Part shown: one piece after another, positions 7,870 to 16,333 of the stretch
Numbering within the stretch: position 1 is the stretch's first letter
Layout of the letters: each line of letters begins with the position of its first letter
Source of the DNA: Candidatus Zixiibacteriota bacterium
GTDB taxonomy: Bacteria; Zixibacteria; MSB-5A5; GN15; FEB-12
Length of the DNA: 42,374 nt
NCBI GenBank assembly: GCA_028715215.1
Contig: JAQUSF010000017.1
Location: 1-42,374 of the forward strand
Direction of reading: 5' to 3'
Notes under the pieces: model-generated
Seen by the model: only the letters and a program-made list of their open reading frames with translations
What the model was told of the DNA's origin: nothing
The model's database searches: none
Translations under genes and position numbers: made by a program

Positions 7870-8087
7870 CGTTAGATTCCTTTTTTTTCGTTTATACAAG
7901 TTTTTGCCCTACATTATAAGTGCTTAAAAGGATGATTTTCTTGCATTTTTTTTTCTATAGGTGCTTTTTTTTGAGAGTTGCAATCGGGAAAGGTAATAGT
8001 GTCACCAGAAGCTTTTCATAGGTGAGTTTAAAAGAATTTGCCAATTAACTCCCTTTTATAAACTGTTAATTCATCTAAACATAAGCC

Positions 8088-8429
8088 TTGAAATTTTTTG
8101 GAAAATTGGTTTATATTCCCTTTGCCACCCTTGTTTTACCTCGTGATTGGTGGCAGTGGGCAACCGGTTTAACCGGTGATGAACCGGGGGTCATTAAAGA
8201 CAGCGTTCTCTCCTGGGGGAAGTATGTTAACATCGGGAACGCTCCCGCTCTTTATGACATGACTTTTGGCAGGGTTCGGATAAAAACCCCCACCGTAACA
8301 TATGTGGACTGGCCTGACCCGACTCTGGCAACAGCCAAATTACTGGGTAATGTTCCTTTCTGTGATAATTACATGGTTATCGTGGACTGTATCAGGGGAA
8401 AATTTGGCGTTAGCCAGGCATTGAAATAA
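8088..8429 (+). CDS. Hypothetical protein or gene remnant
   Basis: The frame opens at TTG 8088 directly after an in-frame TAA, with no convincing ribosome site. The 113-residue product (LPRDWWQWATGLTGDEPGVIKD, then KTPTVTYVDWPDPTLATAKLLG) has protein-like composition and host-like codons, so it may be the surviving 3' part of an older gene. I do not recognise a family. The alternatives are a real small protein with a weak TTG start, or a chance ORF. Confidence 0.4.
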   Translation: MKFFGKLVYIPFATLVLPRDWWQWATGLTGDEPGVIKDSVLSWGKYVNIGNAPALYDMTFGRVRIKTPTVTYVDWPDPTLATAKLLGNVPFCDNYMVIVDCIRGKFGVSQALK

Positions 8430-8576
8430 CGAGCAAGGTTATATTTGATCAATCAATTATTTTCAGTAATAAATTATGAAGTGAGAAGAATAAGTTTATT
8501 ACACTATTTCAGAGTCATCCAACTTATCACTTGAATTTCTGAATTAAATTGATTTATATACCTTCAGGATATTTTT

Positions 8577-9452
8577 ATGCCTAAACAGATATTGGTCAAA
8601 GCCGAAGAAATAAAACAGGTTATCTCGCTTGCGCCGGGAAGACAGTTGACTCTTACCCGGCCTCTGGTGATGGGAATTTTAAATGTTACTCCGGATTCCT
8701 TCTCCGATGGCGGTAAATATACCTCAACCGATAAGGCGGTAAAACGGGCGCTTGAAATGGAAACCGAGGGGGCGGATATAATCGATATTGGTGGTGAATC
8801 GAGCCGCCCGGGTTCCGAGCCGGTCAGTGAAAAACAAGAACTGGAGCGGCTTATTCCGGTCATGAAAATCCTTAAAAAACATCTTAAAATCCCGATCTCG
8901 GTGGACACCTATAAGGCAAATGTGGCGAAAGCTTCGCTTGAGGAGGGAGCTGAAATAATTAACGATATTTCAGCCCTGCGCTTTGACCAGCAGATGGCGC
9001 CCCTGGCGGCGGAGAAAAAAGTCCCGGTGATTCTTATGCATATGCTGGGAACACCCCGGGATATGCAGAAAAATCCGTCTTATCGGGATTGTGTGGCTGA
9101 AATCAGCCTTTTTTTTACTGAACGGGTGGCTTTTGCCGTAAAAATGGGGATAGATAAATCTAAAATTATACTCGACCCGGGAATCGGTTTTGGCAAGCGC
9201 CTGGTGGATAATATTGAAATTATAGCGAATTTTAAAGAATTCAAAAAGTTATCCCGACCCTTGATGGTCGGGGTCTCGCGCAAGTCTTTTATCGGCATGC
9301 TTAACCCTGACGGCAGCTTTCCCGACCGTCGCCTTGGGGGGTCCATTGCCGCGGCGGTGGCGGCTGTGCTCAATGGTGCCGATATAATCAGGGTACACGA
9401 TGTTGCCGAGACTGTCGAGGCGCTGAAAGTAATTCAGGCGGTGAAGGAATAG
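8577..9452 (+). CDS. folP: Dihydropteroate synthase
   Basis: Condenses 6-hydroxymethyl-7,8-dihydropterin pyrophosphate with p-aminobenzoate to dihydropteroate in cytosolic folate synthesis. The 291-aa TIM barrel shows both family signatures: MGILNVTPDSFSDGG (about 32-46) and DIGGESSRPG (about 71-80). Further matches are PISVDTYKANVA, INDISALRFD, LMHMLGTPRDMQ, LDPGIGFGK, GVSRKSFIG and the final RVHDVAE. The ~28-residue N-terminal lead resembles longer Bacillus-type enzymes. The ribosome site AGGAT precedes ATG 8577. The stop is 2 nt before cdaA, so the two form an operon, a pairing seen in several phyla. Confidence 0.96.
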   Translation: MPKQILVKAEEIKQVISLAPGRQLTLTRPLVMGILNVTPDSFSDGGKYTSTDKAVKRALEMETEGADIIDIGGESSRPGSEPVSEKQELERLIPVMKILKKHLKIPISVDTYKANVAKASLEEGAEIINDISALRFDQQMAPLAAEKKVPVILMHMLGTPRDMQKNPSYRDCVAEISLFFTERVAFAVKMGIDKSKIILDPGIGFGKRLVDNIEIIANFKEFKKLSRPLMVGVSRKSFIGMLNPDGSFPDRRLGGSIAAAVAAVLNGADIIRVHDVAETVEALKVIQAVKE

Positions 9453-9454
9453 CC

Positions 9455-10216
9455 ATGACCTTTATTAAATACGGCTTTATCCAGGTGGGTCTTAAAGATA
9501 TTATCGATATCGTGATAGTCTCATTCATTATTTTCCAGATTCTGAAACTCACCAAGGGCACCCGTTCGGCGCAGATTATTATCGGAATGACTTTGATTAT
9601 GATTGTGGCGTTTTTTTCCTACTGGTTTCAGCTGGAAGGTCTGACATGGTTGTTTTCCAATTTAGCCACGGTTGGTTTTATAGTGCTGGTAATCGTTTTC
9701 CAGCCGGAATTACGCGGCGCTCTGGCGCATATCGGGCAGACGAAATTGTTTCGGATGTTCGTAACGCTGGAGCAGAAGAAAACCCTTGAGGAGGTTTCCC
9801 GGGCGGCGGTCAGGCTGGCCGAGCTTAACTATGGCGGGCTTATCGTAATAGAACGCCGAACCGGCCTTCGCAATTTCGCCGAAACCGGTAAAATGCTCAA
9901 TTCCGAGCTCTCCTCGGAGCTTCTGATAACCCTCTTCACGCCTTATACGCCGCTTCACGATGGCGCGGTAATTGTTTCCGGGGAATTTGTTATTGCCGCC
10001 GCGGCCTCACTGCCGTTGACGGATAATCTTCGCTACCGCAAGTTGTTCGGTATGCGTCATAAAGCAGCTATTGGCGTTTCCGAAGTATCCGACGCCGTGG
10101 TGGTGGTGGTCTCCGAAGAAACCAGCAACCTGTCGATTGCCTTTAACGGCATCCTCGACACTAATATCAAAAAATCCGAATTCAAAGACCGGCTGGCCAA
10201 GTATCTGAAAAAATAG
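9455..10216 (+). CDS. cdaA: Diadenylate cyclase CdaA/DacA
   Basis: Membrane-bound enzyme that makes c-di-AMP from two ATP. The 253 aa comprise three N-terminal membrane helices (about 13-32, 38-57 and 64-83) and a DisA_N catalytic domain. The active-site DGA is present at 169-171 (LHDGAVIV). The second motif, normally RHR, reads RHK at 201-203 (GMRHKAAIGVSEVSDAVVVVVSEE), a conservative change. Length is normal for CdaA. It lies 2 nt after folP. The usual CdaR partner is not in the window. The 3' end is followed by a spacer and then lepA. Confidence 0.94.
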   Translation: MTFIKYGFIQVGLKDIIDIVIVSFIIFQILKLTKGTRSAQIIIGMTLIMIVAFFSYWFQLEGLTWLFSNLATVGFIVLVIVFQPELRGALAHIGQTKLFRMFVTLEQKKTLEEVSRAAVRLAELNYGGLIVIERRTGLRNFAETGKMLNSELSSELLITLFTPYTPLHDGAVIVSGEFVIAAAASLPLTDNLRYRKLFGMRHKAAIGVSEVSDAVVVVVSEETSNLSIAFNGILDTNIKKSEFKDRLAKYLKK

Positions 10217-10321
10217 CCTTTTTATCCGGTTTGACATTTCCGATAAATATATTTACCTTTGCCCGCCGACAGTGTATATCTGTCGTTAAAATTTAAACGG
10301 ATACGGGGTTTATTTATACCG

Positions 10322-12124
10322 ATGCATGACCTTTCAAAAATACGGAATTTTTCCATTATTGCCCATATCGACCATGGTAAATCCACCCTCGCTGACCGGC
10401 TTTTGCAGAATACCCGGACCCTTTCGGAAAGGCAGATGCATGACCAGGTGCTCGACTCGATGGACCTGGAGCAGGAGCGGGGGATAACCATCAAGGCTCA
10501 CGCCATAAGGATGAACTACCGGGCTAACGACGGCCGGGAATATACATTCAATCTGATTGACACTCCCGGTCATGTCGATTTCACGTACGAAGTCAGCCGT
10601 TCGCTGGCAGCCTGCGAGGGAGCAATCCTGGTGGTCGATGCCGCCCAGGGTATTGAAGCCCAGACCCTGTCGAACCTTTATCTGGCTATTGATAATAATC
10701 TTGAAATTATACCGGTGGTCAATAAAATCGACCTTCCGGCCGCCAATCCCAACCAGGTGGCCAAAGAAATAGTCGATTTACTGGGGTGCAGACCGGAGGA
10801 TATTATCCCGGTGTCAGCCAAGCTGGGGATAGGTATTGACGAAGTGCTGGAGGCGATTATTAAAGTTGTACCGCCCCCCAAAGGCGATCCCGGGGCGCCG
10901 CTTCAGGCGATGGTCTTCGACTCGGTGTTTGACAGTTACCGTGGCGCCATGCCGCTTATCCGGATGGTCAACGGCCGGATTAGAAAAAACGATAAGATTC
11001 GTTTTTTTTCTCATAACAAGGTTTTCGAAGTCGACGAGGTGGGTATATTAAGGCTGGCACCGGTTCCGGTAGAGGAGCTGGCCGCCGGTGATGTCGGCTA
11101 TGTGTTTGCGTCGATACGCGAGGTGACCGATACTAAAATCGGCGACACGATTACGACCGCGGTGAACCCGGCTGAAAAACCGCTGAGCGGATTTGTCAAT
11201 GTCAAGCCGATGGTTTTCTCCGGCCTGTATCCCTCGGTGGCTGAGGATTTCACGGCTTTGCGCGAAGCCCTCGAAAAAATCAAACTGAACGATTCCTCGT
11301 TGTGGTTTGTGCCGGAGTCTTCCAAAGCGCTGGGATTCGGTTTCCGGGTCGGGTTCCTGGGGCTGTTGCACATGGAGATAGTCACCGAGCGTCTTTCGCG
11401 CGAATACGGCCAGACTATCATCAACACCGTTCCCAACGTTGAATACCATGTTTACACCACCCGGCATGACATGGTGGTGGTGGACAACCCGGCCAATATG
11501 CCGCCGCCAGCGGAGGTGGATTATATCGAGGAACCGTATGTCGATTCCCAGATAATTGCGCCGGCCGAATACATCGGGGCCATTATGCGCCTGGCCACCG
11601 ACCGCCGCGGAGAATACAAGACGACCGAGTACCTGTCGGTCAGCCGGGTGAGCCTCTCGTTCGCCTTCCCGCTTTCGGAAATAATCTTTGATTTTTACGA
11701 TAAACTCAAATCATTCACCCGCGGTTATGCCTCGTTCGATTACGGCGTACCGTACTATAAACGTTCCAACCTGGTCAAACTGGATATTTTAATCAACGGT
11801 GAGGCGGTGGACGCCCTGTCGGTCGTTATTCACCGCGAAAAAGCATATAACTGGGGCGTGAATCTCAACGAGAAACTTCGCACCCTGATACCCCGGCAGA
11901 TGTTCGAGGTGGTCATCCAGGCGGCGATCGGCAACAAGATTATCAGCCGGGCGACCGTGCGTCCTCTGCGCAAGAACGTAACGGCCAAATGTTACGGGGG
12001 CGATATCACCCGCAAACGCAAACTTCTGGAGCGGCAGAAGGAGGGCAAGAGGCGGATGAAAAGCATTGGCCGGGTGGAAATCCCCCAGGAAGCCTTTCTA
12101 GCGGCTTTACAGATCGAGCGGTAA
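10322..12124 (+). CDS. lepA: Elongation factor 4 (LepA), ribosome back-translocase GTPase
   Basis: Translational GTPase that acts on the 70S ribosome. I start at ATG 10322 ([22 protein letters not shown]), the universal LepA N-terminus; the ORF-track start at 10259 adds 21 residues with no match. Motifs are G1 [10 protein letters not shown]2/G3 [13 protein letters not shown] and DTPGHVDF, G4 NKIDLP, then the EF-G-like domains and the LepA-specific C-terminal domain ending [12 protein letters not shown]. At 600 aa it has the family's usual length. In many bacteria lepA is followed directly by lepB or hemW; here about 3.4 kb of AT-rich DNA lies between. Confidence 0.97.
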   Translation: MHDLSKIRNFSIIAHIDHGKSTLADRLLQNTRTLSERQMHDQVLDSMDLEQERGITIKAHAIRMNYRANDGREYTFNLIDTPGHVDFTYEVSRSLAACEGAILVVDAAQGIEAQTLSNLYLAIDNNLEIIPVVNKIDLPAANPNQVAKEIVDLLGCRPEDIIPVSAKLGIGIDEVLEAIIKVVPPPKGDPGAPLQAMVFDSVFDSYRGAMPLIRMVNGRIRKNDKIRFFSHNKVFEVDEVGILRLAPVPVEELAAGDVGYVFASIREVTDTKIGDTITTAVNPAEKPLSGFVNVKPMVFSGLYPSVAEDFTALREALEKIKLNDSSLWFVPESSKALGFGFRVGFLGLLHMEIVTERLSREYGQTIINTVPNVEYHVYTTRHDMVVVDNPANMPPPAEVDYIEEPYVDSQIIAPAEYIGAIMRLATDRRGEYKTTEYLSVSRVSLSFAFPLSEIIFDFYDKLKSFTRGYASFDYGVPYYKRSNLVKLDILINGEAVDALSVVIHREKAYNWGVNLNEKLRTLIPRQMFEVVIQAAIGNKIISRATVRPLRKNVTAKCYGGDITRKRKLLERQKEGKRRMKSIGRVEIPQEAFLAALQIER

Positions 12125-12178
12125 GTTGTTAATTTCCAATTAATAGTTAGAATGTGATATAAATGTGCTTGTTAATTA

Positions 12179-12207
12179 TTGCACCGGTTTTGAATAATTA
12201 ATATATT
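12179..12207 (+). promoter_or_regulatory. Candidate sigma-70 promoter of the island
   Basis: TTGCAC, 17 bases, then TATATT (3/6 and 5/6 consensus). The predicted transcript start falls at or just before the first methylase codon. That fits the absence of a ribosome site and suggests a leaderless or near-leaderless message. Confidence 0.4.
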
Positions 12208-12213
12208 AAAATT

Positions 12214-13161
12214 ATGGTTATCTCAATGAAAAATAAAATAACTACTAAAAATAATTTGGCGAAACCATTCCTGAAATGGGCTGGCGGTAAAACACAACTA
12301 TTGGAGCAATTCGAGAATTTTTATCCACATGAATTGAAAAATGGAAAAATAAAAAATTATTTTGAGCCGTTTGTTGGTAGCGGGGCAGTATTTTTTGAAA
12401 TAATTCAAAGGTACAACGGCATTGAGAAAGTTTATTTAAATGATATTAATAAAGAATTAATTATCGTTTACAAGGTCATTCAAAAAAATGTTTATGAACT
12501 AATAGAGTATTTGGGAAAATTATCTAAAAATTATTTTAGTTTTAATGAACAGAAAAGGCATGAGTTTTACTACTATTCAAGAGAAGCCTATAACAAACAA
12601 AATTATAATAAAAGAAAATACTGCGACGATTGGATTGCAAGAGCATCACAAACGATTTTTCTAAATAAAACCTGTTTTAATGGTTTGTATAGGATAAATG
12701 GAGGAGGTAAATTTAATGTCCCCTCTGGCAGATATAAAAATCCAAAAATAGTTGATAAAGAAAATTTGCTGTTGGTATCTAACCTTTTACAAAATGTTAC
12801 TATAGAAGCCAAAGATTTCGAATCAATTCGAAAAAAAGTCACGCCCGACTCTTTTGTATATTTTGACCCACCTTATAGACCTATAAGTGAAACAGCATGC
12901 TTTACTTCTTATACTAAGACAAACTTCGGTGAAAATGACCAAAAAAGATTGGCTAATTTATTCAAGGAGCTGGATAATATAGGTGCTAAATTAATGCTTA
13001 GCAATTCAGATCCACAAAATCATAACAAAAATGATAATTTTTTTGAGGAGCACTATAAAGGTTTTAACATTAAGAGAGTAACTGCCAACCGGATGATAAA
13101 CTGTGATGCGACTAAACGAGGGAAGATTAAAGAAATAATAATAACAAATTATGAGGTATAA
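12214..13161 (+). CDS. DNA adenine methyltransferase, D12 class (Dam/DpnM-like)
   Basis: Transfers methyl from SAM to adenine N6 in DNA. 315 aa. Motif X is KPFLKWAGGKTQLL (17-30), motif I YFEPFVGSGAVFF (49-61), and the catalytic motif IV DPPY at 218-221. NKTCFNGLYRINGGGKFNVPSGRYKNP (151-177) and YTKTNFGENDQKRL are the stretches shared by the Dam/M.DpnII group, so GATC is the likeliest target, though D12 enzymes with other targets exist. A second ATG lies four codons in (12226); neither has a ribosome site. It heads the island and is 1 nt from the ParB-like gene. Probably the protective methylase for the MutH-like nuclease. Confidence 0.9.
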   Translation: MVISMKNKITTKNNLAKPFLKWAGGKTQLLEQFENFYPHELKNGKIKNYFEPFVGSGAVFFEIIQRYNGIEKVYLNDINKELIIVYKVIQKNVYELIEYLGKLSKNYFSFNEQKRHEFYYYSREAYNKQNYNKRKYCDDWIARASQTIFLNKTCFNGLYRINGGGKFNVPSGRYKNPKIVDKENLLLVSNLLQNVTIEAKDFESIRKKVTPDSFVYFDPPYRPISETACFTSYTKTNFGENDQKRLANLFKELDNIGAKLMLSNSDPQNHNKNDNFFEEHYKGFNIKRVTANRMINCDATKRGKIKEIIITNYEV

Positions 13162-13162
13162 T

Positions 13163-13477
13163 ATGGAGAAATATGTGGGTTACATACCAGTAAAAAAATT
13201 TCATGTTGACTCATATGAACATCAACCGTTATGTAATTCTTTTTATGTTATAAAAAAATATCCTATTAAACAAATAAAGATTAACAAAAAATATTTTGCA
13301 TTTCAAAATGAAGTTGATGAAGAAGAAGTGATTTATATGTTATTTAACTTTGATAGAAAAGCTTGGGAACCGATTATGATAAACGAAAAGGGATATCTTC
13401 TAGATGGTCAACATAGATTAAAGTTGGCAGAAAAGTTGGGATTGAATTATATTGATGTAGTTATTAGAAGATTTTAA
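13163..13477 (+). CDS. Small ParB-N-terminal-like protein
   Basis: 104 aa from ATG 13163, behind GAGG and one base after the methylase stop; the ORF-track start at 13151 lies inside the methylase gene. The C-terminal half has the ParB/sulfiredoxin-fold nuclease-domain hallmark: PIMINEKGYLLDGQHRLKLAEKLGLNYIDVVI (about 70-101), where DGQHR corresponds to the conserved D/N-GxxR loop that in ParB relatives binds nucleotide. There is no helix-turn-helix domain, so it is only the N-terminal fold. Such domains are often found next to phage or R-M methylases. Its exact role here is unknown: DNA binding, nucleotide use or regulation. Confidence 0.65.
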   Translation: MEKYVGYIPVKKFHVDSYEHQPLCNSFYVIKKYPIKQIKINKKYFAFQNEVDEEEVIYMLFNFDRKAWEPIMINEKGYLLDGQHRLKLAEKLGLNYIDVVIRRF

Positions 13478-13517
13478 AACAAGAGTATATACTTAATGTT
13501 TAGGGAGGAATATTACT

Positions 13518-14066
13518 ATGGTAAGAAGAAACTTTTATAAGCATGTGATTGATTTAAAAAAAATTGAAATTAAAAATGATACCAAAGATGAATTTGCTAA
13601 GAAAATAATAGCATTAAAGTATCGAGGGTATGAAGTTGAAGAAATTTCTGATGGAAGAAAAATAGTAATTACAAAACCGGGTGGTAAGAGAGTGCGGGGA
13701 AGTATAAAGAAGGAAGATATTATGGTTTTTATTTATAGCCCATCAGATGATACTTTGTGGCAAATATCACATAAAAATATTTTGGATGAATTAAAAGAAA
13801 AAGGAAAAGTAAATCCAAAAGAAACAATCAAAATATTAGATGTATTTGAAAAAGTCTACAATGGTGAAGAACCTGATAAAGTTCTTTTAGACATTGAATT
13901 TACTAATCCTATTGGTGAATTACCAGAAGCACTTATCAAGGCATATAAATGGATTTGGGGACAAGAAGATGTAAATTATCCACCTCCAAAATATGAAGGA
14001 CGGGCATTGTCGTTTAAGGAGATTGAAAAATTAAGAAATGAACTTAAAGCTAGTTTAGAGGTTTAA
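13518..14066 (+). CDS. Unrecognised 182-aa protein of the island
   Basis: ATG 13518 follows a strong GGGAGG at 9 nt, the best ribosome site in the island. The protein is soluble, Lys/Glu/Ile-rich and mostly alpha-beta in appearance. An N-terminal basic part (residues 1-65) includes ITKPGGKRVRGSIKKED. A middle segment reads FIYSPSDDTLWQISHKNILDEL, and the C-terminal helical part has KAYKWIWGQEDVNYPPPKYEGR. No catalytic motif, zinc site or membrane helix is evident. It is one base from the nuclease gene, whose own ribosome site lies in its last codons, so the two are probably co-translated. It could be a specificity, control or nuclease-partner subunit; I cannot assign a family. Confidence 0.7.
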   Translation: MVRRNFYKHVIDLKKIEIKNDTKDEFAKKIIALKYRGYEVEEISDGRKIVITKPGGKRVRGSIKKEDIMVFIYSPSDDTLWQISHKNILDELKEKGKVNPKETIKILDVFEKVYNGEEPDKVLLDIEFTNPIGELPEALIKAYKWIWGQEDVNYPPPKYEGRALSFKEIEKLRNELKASLEV

Positions 14067-14678
14067 TTGAATAGGGACGAAGCAAAAAGAAAAATTTCTG
14101 AATTGATTGGTAAAGATTTGCGTGTTTTGGCGGAAACATATGGAGTTACTGTATTCAAAGATAATAAAAAGAATAAGGGATGGGCTGGTCATGTAATAGA
14201 AAGGCATCTTAATCTTCCAATTAACTCAGCGCAAGCACCTAATTTTGGTTCATGGGAACTAAAAACAATTTCTTTGAAGTATTTGAAGAACCGAGAATTA
14301 ACAGTAAAAGAAACTATGGCTATAACAATGATTGATCCAGTTAATATTGAAAGAACGGATTTTTTGAATAGTCACTTAAAAAATAAACTCAATAAAATAC
14401 TCATTGCTGCTAGAATATGGACAAGTAAAAATGAAGATTCTTCTATTTTATATGCTGTGACGGAATTCGATTTGACGGACAGAATCATATATAACCAGAT
14501 TGAAGAAGATTATAATTTGGTAAGACAAACGCTTTTATCAAAAGGTTTTGAAGCATTAACTGGAAGGATGGGCATTTACATTCAACCAAGGACTAAAGGA
14601 GCTGGTCATGGGAGTACATCACGAGCTTTTTATGCAAGAGTCCCATTTTTAAAAAAGGTAATATTCCCAAATTTATAG
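14067..14678 (+). CDS. MutH/Sau3AI-family restriction endonuclease-like protein
   Basis: 203 aa, TTG start behind GAGG with 6-nt spacing. The N-terminus aligns with MutH: NKGWAGHVIERHLNL against the MutH KGWAGMLLEWHLG, then SWELKTISL against VELKTIPV. The catalytic residues map to E45, E64 and K66, but the position of the first Asp of D-x(n)-ExK is Asn59 (APNFGSWELK). The later HLKNKLNKILIAAR matches the MutH HxxxKLxRVLW region. The C-terminal IQPRTKGAGHGSTSRAFYARVPFLKKVI is well defined. MutH, Sau3AI and MvaI/BcnI share this fold; next to a Dam-like methylase a GATC-type restriction role is inferred. A mismatch-repair MutH role is unlikely without mutL or mutS nearby. Confidence 0.78.
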   Translation: MNRDEAKRKISELIGKDLRVLAETYGVTVFKDNKKNKGWAGHVIERHLNLPINSAQAPNFGSWELKTISLKYLKNRELTVKETMAITMIDPVNIERTDFLNSHLKNKLNKILIAARIWTSKNEDSSILYAVTEFDLTDRIIYNQIEEDYNLVRQTLLSKGFEALTGRMGIYIQPRTKGAGHGSTSRAFYARVPFLKKVIFPNL

Positions 14679-14694
14679 TTAACATTTTTATGAT

Positions 14695-15477
14695 ATGAAT
14701 AAAATACCTCTTGATTTTCATCCTGAAAATACAACCTGCTGGTCGTTTCCAGAGCGGGGTAGTTGGGCGACACATAACCCGAAATACAGGGGTAATTTTG
14801 CCCCTCAGATACCTCGCAATATTATCTTAAATTATTCTGATGAAGGCGATACTGTCTTAGACCCGATGGTTGGTTCTGGTACGACGTTAATTGAATGTAA
14901 ATTATTACATCGTGATGGAATTGGATTTGATATAAATCCTTCTGCTGTCAAATTAACAAAAGATGCTTTAGAATTTGAATTTGAAACAAAATCTAAACAA
15001 TATGTATCTGTTGGAGATGTTAGAACTTTAAAAGATATTAAAGATAATTCCATAGATTTAATATGTACTCATCCGCCATATTTAAATTTGGTTACTTATT
15101 CTAATGGAAAAATTGAAAAAGATTTGTCTAATATTTCAAGTCCCGCTAAATTCTGTGACGAATTCAGACCTGGTATTGAGGAAATGCACAGAGTTCTTAA
15201 ACCTGATCGGTATTGTGCCATTTTAATTGGTGATACCAGAAAAGGGCAACATTATGTCCCTCTGGCCTACTTTGTTCTTCAGGAGTTTTTAAAAGTTGGT
15301 TTTGCTCTAAAAGAAGATATAATAAAAGCACAACATAATTGTACTTACTCAAAGCATTGGACCGCGAGTGCAAAAAAATATAAATTTTACCTTATTATGC
15401 ATGAACATCTTTTTGTTTTCCGAAAGCCTAGAGCTGGCGAAGACCTGGCCCGGATTCGCTGGAGTGTAATAAGATAA
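14695..15477 (+). CDS. Second SAM-dependent DNA methyltransferase (N4/N6 class)
   Basis: 260 aa from ATG 14695 with a weak ribosome site. Motif I is VLDPMVGSGTTLIEC (54-68), followed by the acidic turn IGFDINPSAV. Motif IV is THPPY (125-129), within SIDLICTHPPYLNLVTYS. The N-terminal WSFPERGSWATHNPKYRGNFAPQIPRNII and the end MHEHLFVFRKP match a widespread group of amino-methyltransferases annotated as N4-cytosine or N6-adenine DNA methylases. The order is I then IV, with no evident long target-recognition domain. HPPY does not by itself decide m4C from m6A. As the last gene of the island it may protect a second site, a second strand or single-stranded DNA, as DpnA does in DpnII. Confidence 0.82.
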   Translation: MNKIPLDFHPENTTCWSFPERGSWATHNPKYRGNFAPQIPRNIILNYSDEGDTVLDPMVGSGTTLIECKLLHRDGIGFDINPSAVKLTKDALEFEFETKSKQYVSVGDVRTLKDIKDNSIDLICTHPPYLNLVTYSNGKIEKDLSNISSPAKFCDEFRPGIEEMHRVLKPDRYCAILIGDTRKGQHYVPLAYFVLQEFLKVGFALKEDIIKAQHNCTYSKHWTASAKKYKFYLIMHEHLFVFRKPRAGEDLARIRWSVIR

Positions 15478-15503
15478 AAAATCACTGAAATAACGGATTT
15501 TTT
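15476..15503 (+). terminator. Weak AT-rich hairpin at the end of the island
   Basis: AAAAAATC and GATTTTTT can pair over 8 bp around a 12-base loop, with the T-rich arm serving as the tail. It begins inside the stop codon of the last methyltransferase. There is only one G-C pair, so termination strength is doubtful. Confidence 0.35.
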
Positions 15504-15607
15504 ACCTCCTCTAAGCACTTGGCAGACAACCCGTTTTTACGTATATTTCTGTAAACTAACCCCCCTTTTCTCTAAAGAAATATGGGGATAAACCGATAAT
15601 TTCACGT

Positions 15608-16333
15608 ATGGATAGCGATTTCCTGATACAGGAACATAAACAGCTCGAGACTCAAAAAGAGGCTCGTAAATTCCTCAACCGTAAAGAACGCAAACCCCTC
15701 TGGCGGGAATATCTCGACACCGCCATTATCGCCCTGGTGGCGGCTTTGCTTTTACGCATTTTCGTCGTCTCCGCCTACCGGGTGAGTTCGGCTTCGATGG
15801 AGGACACCCTGTTCGAGGGCGACTATATCTTCGTCAACAAGCTGGCGTTCAAGTACGGTACCGACCCTAAAGTAGGCGACATTATCGTTTTCAAGTATCC
15901 CAATAATCCCAACAAGGATTATATCAAGCGGATAATGGCCGGTCCGGGACAGGTGGTCCAGATAGCCGACAAGGTTCTGTTTGTCGATGGCGAGGTCGCT
16001 CCGATTCCATTAAACACCAAGAACATCGACCAGCGGATTATCCCCGCCGACCTTTCGTTCCGGGATAATTTCGGGCCCTTCACCGTACCTTCGGGGGAAT
16101 ATTTCGTCATGGGCGACAACCGCGACGACAGCCGTGACAGCCGCTTCTGGGGTACTGTCCCGCTGGAAAATATCAAGGGTAAAGCTGTTTTCGTTTACTG
16201 GTCATGGGAGCCGGACCCCGACGCTCCGGGCTGGGGCTTTCCATACATACACAATGTCTTCCAGTGGATAGGCCACGGGTTGTATAACTTCCCGACTCAT
16301 ATCCGCTGGTCAAGACTTGGTACCGCGTTATAA
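15608..16333 (+). CDS. lepB: Signal peptidase I
   Basis: Inner-membrane serine protease that removes signal peptides from exported proteins. 241 aa. One N-terminal helix (about 38-56) precedes the catalytic Ser63 in SSASMEDTL. The catalytic Lys107 lies in [13 protein letters not shown], and box E is [15 protein letters not shown]. The periplasmic end [17 protein letters not shown] is lineage-like. The stop overlaps the hemW start (TAATG), so translation is coupled. It is separated from lepA by the AT-rich island. No strong ribosome site is seen before ATG 15608. Confidence 0.95.
   Translation: MDSDFLIQEHKQLETQKEARKFLNRKERKPLWREYLDTAIIALVAALLLRIFVVSAYRVSSASMEDTLFEGDYIFVNKLAFKYGTDPKVGDIIVFKYPNNPNKDYIKRIMAGPGQVVQIADKVLFVDGEVAPIPLNTKNIDQRIIPADLSFRDNFGPFTVPSGEYFVMGDNRDDSRDSRFWGTVPLENIKGKAVFVYWSWEPDPDAPGWGFPYIHNVFQWIGHGLYNFPTHIRWSRLGTAL

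Larger units (their letters stand above)
12125..15607 (+). other. AT-rich restriction-modification-like island between lepA and lepB
   Basis: Five same-strand genes have much lower G+C and Lys/Asn/Ile-rich products, in contrast to lepA, lepB and hemW on either side. Gene spacing is tight, from a few bases to 40 nt. No transposase, integrase, tRNA or obvious terminal direct repeat was found, so the mode of acquisition is unknown. Horizontal origin is inferred from composition and function. Confidence 0.8.

Noticed and set aside
10259-10321. N-terminal extension of LepA
   Set aside because: The conserved LepA N-terminus begins at ATG 10322; the extension has no match and no ribosome site.
14067-14678. 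Chromosomal mismatch-repair MutH
   Set aside because: No mutL or mutS nearby; the gene lies in an AT-rich cassette with two DNA methylases, which fits restriction better.
12125-15607. Transposon or integrated phage carrying the island
   Set aside because: No transposase, integrase, tRNA target or convincing terminal repeat could be found by eye.
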